Source of the DNA: Phycisphaerales bacterium
GTDB lineage: Bacteria; Planctomycetota; Phycisphaerae; Phycisphaerales; UBA1924
Direction: 5' to 3'
NCBI GenBank assembly: GCA_007124345.1
Contig: SLFH01000393.1
Span: 1 to 20,392 of the forward strand
DNA: 20,392 bases
The notes below the pieces were generated by a model. The model worked only from the letters and a program-made list of their open reading frames with translations, did no database searches and was not told where the DNA came from. This document shows positions 16,658 through 20,392 of this stretch, piece by piece. The position numbers were made by a program, and so were the translations under genes. Every line of letters begins with the position of its first letter. The stretch's first letter is position 1.

Positions 16658-17000
16658 GGCTGCTCCTCGGACATCCACCCGGCTCTGCCGGGCGGCACAA
16701 CCTACTTCATCGCCGCAAGATCCTCAACCCACCCGGACCTCACACAACGCGAACGAAAGCGCCATGGCGGCTCCGGATGCCTCAGGATCTCGCTCCGGTG
16801 GGGCCTCGTGCCTTGCGACGGCCTCGCGGGCAGCAAGCGGGGGCTGCCCCAAAAGAACCGGCGCGCCCCGGCGTGGTGGGTCCCGGGGCTCTCTCGCGGT
16901 ACGCACGGCGCGTGCCGCTGTTCCGGAGTGTACCACAACTTGACGCCGCGCGCCAAACACCGTCGTCCCGGATTTTCTCCACCCACCCGCCCGGACGCCG
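16658..17000 (-). promoter_or_regulatory. 343-base leader and promoter region of the giant protein gene
   Basis: Between the pheA stop and the giant protein start. On the minus strand TTGGCG (16951-16956) and TACACT (16927-16932), 18 bases apart, form a fair sigma-70-type promoter. A start near 16920 would give a leader of about 260 bases. No convincing small gene is present in the leader. No classical T-tract terminator for pheA was found either, so some read-through from pheA is possible. Confidence 0.5.
16675..16695 (-). promoter_or_regulatory. Leader hairpin beside the ribosome binding site of the giant gene
   Basis: A 9-bp stem (16675-16683 with 16687-16695, one G-U pair in RNA) with a 3-base loop. 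It ends six bases before the GAGGAG ribosome binding site (16663-16668). It is not followed by a T tract. It may tune translation or stabilise the long mRNA; the function is inferred. Confidence 0.45.
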
Positions 17001-18287
17001 CTACAGGATCCGCCTGGACCGGGGGTAGCTCCCAAGAACCGACAGCTCTTTGCAGTGACGCTCCACCTCATCCAGCGCCGACGCCAGCTCCGCGTCCTCC
17101 CTGTGACCCACGATGTCCAGGAAGAAGGTGTACTCCCAGTTGTGCCGGCCGCTCGGGCGCTTGTCGATGTGCGCCAGGTTGATCCCCGCATCGGCGAACA
17201 CCTTCAGCACCTCCATCAGCGCCCCGGGCTTGTCGGCTGTCTTGAACATGATCGAGGTCTTGTCCTCGCCCGAACGCATCGCCCGATGCCTGCTGATGAC
17301 AAAGAACCGCGTCACATTGTTCGGGTTGTCTTCGATATCCGCGAACAGCACCCGCAGCCCGTAGAGCTCCCCCGCCAGCGACGGCCCCACCGCCGCCGAA
17401 CCCGGCTCGGCCCCGATCGATTCGGCGAGTTTGCACTCCTCGGCCGCGGTCATGGCCGCGCGGCTGGAACTCGCCGCCGCCAAAACCTCCGCCTGCGGGT
17501 ACTGCGTCGCCAGCCAGGTCCGGCACTGGGCCGAGGCCTCGGGCTTGGCGTGCACCCGCCGGATCTGGCTCGGCTGGCAGTTCGCCAAGAGCGCCAGGTG
17601 CACCGCCAGCTGCACCTCGGCGTAGATCGTCACCTCGCCGGCGGTCTCCAGGAAAGCGTCAAGGGCCTCGGCGACGCCGCCGTGCGTCGAGTTCTCGATC
17701 GGCACCAGCCCGTAATCGACATGCCCCCGCCGGACCTCGGTGAACACGCCCCGGATCTCCCGCAGGTCCTCGAAGGAGACCGACGAGCCGAAGTGGGCCA
17801 TCGCCGCGGCATGGCTGAACGACCCGGGCGGGCCCAGGTACCCGATCCGCAGGGGCTGCTCGATGGCGAAGCTGCCGCTCATCAGCTCTCGGAAAACCCC
17901 CTCGACCGCCCTGTCGGGCAGGGGGCCGGTGTTCGCCTTCAGGGCTTTGGCGAGCACCTCCGCCTCGCGGTGGGGCGCGTAGATCGGGGCCCCGGTGTTC
18001 CTTTTGCTCTTGCCCACCTCAACGACCAACGACGCACGGTCGTTTAAGAGCCGGACCAGACGCATGTCGATCCGGTCGATTTTGCGCCGGAGCTCCTTGA
18101 GAGCTTCCTGGCCCGCGAGCTCCTGCTTGGTCGGGGCGTGCTTGGCGGTCGGGGAGGCGGAGGGGGGCGTCGCCGGCTTGGGCCCGCGTGCGGACGCGCC
18201 GCCCGACCCGCCTGAACGGGTTGGCTTGCCTTTGGAGGTTCCCCCCTGTCCTCGCCGATCTGGTTTCTTCGGACCTTTCTTTGCCAA
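17001..18287 (-). CDS. pheA: Bifunctional chorismate mutase/prephenate dehydratase (P-protein)
   Basis: Converts chorismate to prephenate and then phenylpyruvate, the committed route to phenylalanine. 428 residues. The first 55 are a low-complexity Lys/Gly/Pro/Ser extension. The chorismate mutase helix domain (about 60-140) has LRRKIDRIDMRLVRLLNDRA and PIYAPHREAEVL. The prephenate dehydratase domain (about 146-330) has GYLGPPGSFSHAAA, VPIENSTHGGVAEALD and the catalytic NVTRFFVI. The ACT regulatory domain (about 344-425) has KPGALMEVLKVFADAGINLA and IDKRPSGRHNWEYTFFLDI. The usual Phe-binding ESRP motif reads DKRP. The start is TTG at 18287, supported by AAGGAG seven bases upstream and no better codon nearby. 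It stands alone and is divergent from a membrane protein gene. End-product control through the ACT domain is expected from the family. Confidence 0.96.
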   Translation of the reverse strand: MAKKGPKKPDRRGQGGTSKGKPTRSGGSGGASARGPKPATPPSASPTAKHAPTKQELAGQEALKELRRKIDRIDMRLVRLLNDRASLVVEVGKSKRNTGAPIYAPHREAEVLAKALKANTGPLPDRAVEGVFRELMSGSFAIEQPLRIGYLGPPGSFSHAAAMAHFGSSVSFEDLREIRGVFTEVRRGHVDYGLVPIENSTHGGVAEALDAFLETAGEVTIYAEVQLAVHLALLANCQPSQIRRVHAKPEASAQCRTWLATQYPQAEVLAAASSSRAAMTAAEECKLAESIGAEPGSAAVGPSLAGELYGLRVLFADIEDNPNNVTRFFVISRHRAMRSGEDKTSIMFKTADKPGALMEVLKVFADAGINLAHIDKRPSGRHNWEYTFFLDIVGHREDAELASALDEVERHCKELSVLGSYPRSRRIL

Positions 18288-18317
18288 CCGATCGCTCCTT
18301 CGGGCCGGATCACTTGT

Positions 18318-18340
18318 GTCGGCCCGGGCCCCGAGCCGAC
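18318..18340. promoter_or_regulatory. Inverted repeat in the divergent pheA/membrane-protein spacer
   Basis: GTCGGC (18318-18323) and GCCGAC (18335-18340) are separated by 11 bases in the 101-base spacer between two divergent starts. This is the layout of an operator. No clear -10/-35 pair could be fixed on either strand, and GC-rich dyads of this length also arise by chance. Confidence 0.3.
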
Positions 18341-18388
18341 CGTACCGTTACTGGCCGCTGCGCGGCTCCGAGGGTAGGTGGTGCGTCT

Positions 18389-19372
18389 GTGCGCGATCAG
18401 GATTACTCACACCTGTTTTCCGCTCCCCGGGCAGAGCCCGGCGCGGCCGCTGTGCTCGAATCGGCGACCGAGCACCTGACCCAGCTTCCCGCCGAGGCGC
18501 AGCTCGTTCTGCTGGCCCTTGTTGTGGCGGGGGTGATGCTCTGGCTGTTCGGGGGCAGGTTCATCAAGCCGGCCTTCGCCTCGCTGGGGCTGGTGCTGGG
18601 TTCGGCGACAGGGCTGCTGATCGCCGCGGCCCTCGGTGAGGACAACATCGGCCAGTGGCCGGCCCTGCATGTCGGATTGCTTGCCGGAGGCGTGATCGGC
18701 CTGACGATTTCGATCGTGGCGTTCAAGATCGCGATGATCGGGGCGGCGGCGGGCGCGTTCGCCGCGGCGGGCTTCCTCATCTCGCTCATCATCGTCCAGC
18801 ACCGGCCGGCCATCGAGGCCGACACCGAGCTCTTGGCGGTGCAGATGCAGGAACAGGGCTACAGCGATGACGAGTACGCCGAGGTGCTGGGAATCCTCGG
18901 CGCCCCGGGCATGTCCGACAACGGTGACAACGGGGCCGCCGCACGCCAGCGCCTGGTCGAGAGCATCGACGAGGCGGTGACGGGGGCCGCGGGTGTGGTG
19001 AACGAATCGGCCGAGCAGATCCGGGGCTTCGCCTCGGCCCTGTACCACGACCTCAAGGGCTTCCACGACAGCCTCGACCGCGACGGGTCGATGATCGTCG
19101 GGGCGTGCGCCTTCGGGGGCGCCTTGGCGGGAATGCTCATCGGGCTGTTCAGGCCTGGCAAGTCGGCCGCGATGATCACGGCGATGACCGGCTCTGCGAT
19201 CGTGCTGTTCGCGGGGATCTGGCTGGTCCGCGCGTGGGAGCTGCCCTTCGAGGGAGTGGTGACGCGCGAGCCGATCGCGTGGGCGAACATCTGGCTGGTG
19301 ATGTCGCTGGGCGGATGGATCTTCCAGCTCAGCCGCATGCTGGCGAAGGTGCAGAAACCCGTCGGGAAGTAA
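18389..19372 (+). CDS. Multi-pass membrane protein, DUF4203/TMEM198-like
   Basis: 327 residues from a GTG at 18389, with an AGGTG eight bases upstream. About seven hydrophobic segments are seen, near residues 37-55, 62-83, 93-112, 114-136, 233-253, 259-280 and 298-314. The paired Gly/Ala-rich hairpins, as in GRFIKPAFASLGLVLGSATG, resemble the DUF4203/TMEM198 group, whose function in bacteria is not known. Between the fourth and fifth segments lies a hydrophilic, acidic loop of about 95 residues (DDEYAEVLGILGAPGM and an amphipathic helix with VESIDEAVTGAAGVVNESAE). No transport or enzymatic motif is present. It is convergent with the esterase gene, with 27 bases between the stops. The family link is from pattern memory and moderate; the membrane topology is well supported. 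Confidence 0.8.
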   Translation: MRDQDYSHLFSAPRAEPGAAAVLESATEHLTQLPAEAQLVLLALVVAGVMLWLFGGRFIKPAFASLGLVLGSATGLLIAAALGEDNIGQWPALHVGLLAGGVIGLTISIVAFKIAMIGAAAGAFAAAGFLISLIIVQHRPAIEADTELLAVQMQEQGYSDDEYAEVLGILGAPGMSDNGDNGAAARQRLVESIDEAVTGAAGVVNESAEQIRGFASALYHDLKGFHDSLDRDGSMIVGACAFGGALAGMLIGLFRPGKSAAMITAMTGSAIVLFAGIWLVRAWELPFEGVVTREPIAWANIWLVMSLGGWIFQLSRMLAKVQKPVGK

Positions 19373-19378
19373 TCTCGG

Positions 19379-19392
19379 CCCGGCTCGCCGGG
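19379..19392. terminator. Possible weak terminator hairpin between convergent genes
   Basis: CCCGG/CCGGG (19379-19383 and 19388-19392, loop CTCG), followed by the palindrome GGGGATCCCC. There is no T tract. It lies in the 27-base gap between two convergent stop codons, which is the only reason to list it. Confidence 0.3.
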
Positions 19393-19399
19393 GGATCCC

Positions 19400-20392
19400 C
19401 TACTGCTTTGAGAGCTCGATCTTCAGCGTCGCCGTCGTGATCATGCGCGGATCCGGGCGCAGCTCGATCGAGCGGGCGATGGCTTCCTCTGTGCGCACGA
19501 TCGGACCATCGAAGACCTCGCGCCCGTTGGCGATCACCTTCACAGGCCGGTCGAGGTCGACCAATTCGTCGCTGAGCAGGAGCTCGACCTTCGGCACATC
19601 GGCCGACTCAATGGTGATCGTCTGGCCCTCGACGCTTGCGGTGATCTTGCGCCCGCGGGCCGCGTGCTCCGGGTCGACCGCCAGCCAGTAGGAGCGTTCG
19701 TGCGTCGTATTGCCCTGGCGCCAGACGACGCGGCTCGGCCACGGGTTGCGCGTGTGCCCGGCCATCCAAGGCACGCCCTCGGCGTCGCGCCGCTCCATCC
19801 AGTGCCCCAAGTCCGGATAGATCCTGACGAGGTGGGGGTAACCCTCCGGGTCGGCCTCGCGCAGATCGGCGAGCTTCTCCCCCCACTGTTTCGCGACGCT
19901 GTTCCGGTTGAACGCGCCGTCGTTCTCGCCCATGAAGATCGCAAAGGGCAGGTTGCGCAGGCCGTGCGGCGTTGCGTCGTTTGGATGGCCCGCCATCATC
20001 GCCGCGGCCGCGAAACGGTCGGCCATCCGCGGCGCGAGCTGGTACACCCCGTCGCCCCCGGCCGAATAGCCCATCAGGTAGACCCGGTCCGGGTCGACGC
20101 CCCAGACCACGATCGCCGATTCGATCAGCCTGCCGAAGAGCGCATCGATCTCGGGGCGGTGCCAGAGGTTCCATGTGTCGCTGGGCGCGCGAGGGGCGAT
20201 GTAGATGCCTTCCTCGGGCTCGTACAGGCGGATCTGGTTGCGCCACTGGCGGTCGTTGATCTCGGCGGTCGTGCCGCCGCCCCCGTGCATCGAGATCCAG
20301 AGCGAGGGCCCGGCGTCGGGCGCGTCGCCGAAGCGCCGCTCCAAGAGGCGCAGCTCGTGCCCGCCGAGTTCGATGACGCCGGCTTCGAGCTC
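19400..20392 (-). CDS. Alpha/beta-hydrolase esterase, PHB depolymerase/feruloyl esterase-like (5' end beyond right edge)
   Basis: About 330 residues are visible; the frame is open to the right edge, so the true start and any signal peptide lie outside the window. The core is typical of secreted polyhydroxybutyrate depolymerase-like esterases: WISMHGGGGT (oxyanion loop), YIAPRAP, then VDPDRVYLMGYSAGGDGVYQ with the nucleophile Ser at 20063-20065. FAIFMGENDGAFN supplies the probable Asp, and YPDLGHWMERRD the His. The triad is complete. The last 90 residues (from about 19680 down) form a beta-rich C-terminal module, as in VELLLSDELVDLDRPVKV. The in-frame TTG at 20344 is internal, not a likely start. 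The natural substrate is unknown; ester-linked polymers or polysaccharide side groups are possible. Confidence 0.88.
   Translation of the reverse strand, partial: ELEAGVIELGGHELRLLERRFGDAPDAGPSLWISMHGGGGTTAEINDRQWRNQIRLYEPEEGIYIAPRAPSDTWNLWHRPEIDALFGRLIESAIVVWGVDPDRVYLMGYSAGGDGVYQLAPRMADRFAAAAMMAGHPNDATPHGLRNLPFAIFMGENDGAFNRNSVAKQWGEKLADLREADPEGYPHLVRIYPDLGHWMERRDAEGVPWMAGHTRNPWPSRVVWRQGNTTHERSYWLAVDPEHAARGRKITASVEGQTITIESADVPKVELLLSDELVDLDRPVKVIANGREVFDGPIVRTEEAIARSIELRPDPRMITTATLKIELSKQ

Noticed and set aside
13754..17182. Plus-strand open frame of 1,142 codons opposite the start of the giant gene
   Set aside because: It is antisense to the giant gene and runs into pheA, is rich in Ala/Asp/Arg/Val/Gly without motifs, and lacks a ribosome binding site. 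High GC and the codon bias of the true gene remove stops from this frame.

Overview
The window reads as chromosomal DNA of a GC-rich bacterium (about two thirds GC by eye). It is probably a planctomycete of the Phycisphaerae type. The best clue is a 3,226-residue surface-type protein that opens with a LEPR-XLL motif (LEPRQLL), a signature annotated almost only in Planctomycetes. No phage genes, transposases, tRNA, rRNA or CRISPR arrays are visible.

Left part (1-7,000): a ribonuclease III gene (rnc, minus strand, cut by the left edge) faces away from rpmH (ribosomal protein L34, plus strand), with a 415-base spacer between them. A minus-strand series follows, transcribed in the order RluB-type pseudouridine synthase, small lipoprotein, two-ACT-domain protein, NuoB (complex I N2-cluster subunit) and a lipoprotein alpha/beta hydrolase. 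The hydrolase start overlaps the nuoB stop by four bases. A 595-residue coiled-coil protein is divergent from the pseudouridine synthase and ends at a strong bidirectional terminator.

Middle (6,977-16,657): almost half the window is one minus-strand gene. It has an N-terminal LEPR-XLL motif, about 1,600 residues of beta-strand repeats (probably a parallel beta-helix), bacterial Ig-like and PPC-like modules, and a C-terminal domain that looks like a degenerate metzincin-type metallopeptidase. The translation contains no cysteine and only 12 lysines. It has a 343-base upstream region with a plausible promoter and a hairpin beside its ribosome binding site.

Right part (17,001-20,392): pheA (chorismate mutase/prephenate dehydratase with a basic N-terminal extension and a TTG start) is divergent from a multi-pass membrane protein resembling the DUF4203/TMEM198 group. 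A secreted-type esterase (PHB depolymerase/feruloyl esterase-like) runs off the right edge.

Most of the window is housekeeping (RNA processing, ribosome, respiration, phenylalanine synthesis). The features most worth a second look are the giant protein with its apparently dead peptidase domain, a missing active-site Asp in RNase III, the isolated nuoB, and a marked scarcity of the tetranucleotide ACGT along the whole window.
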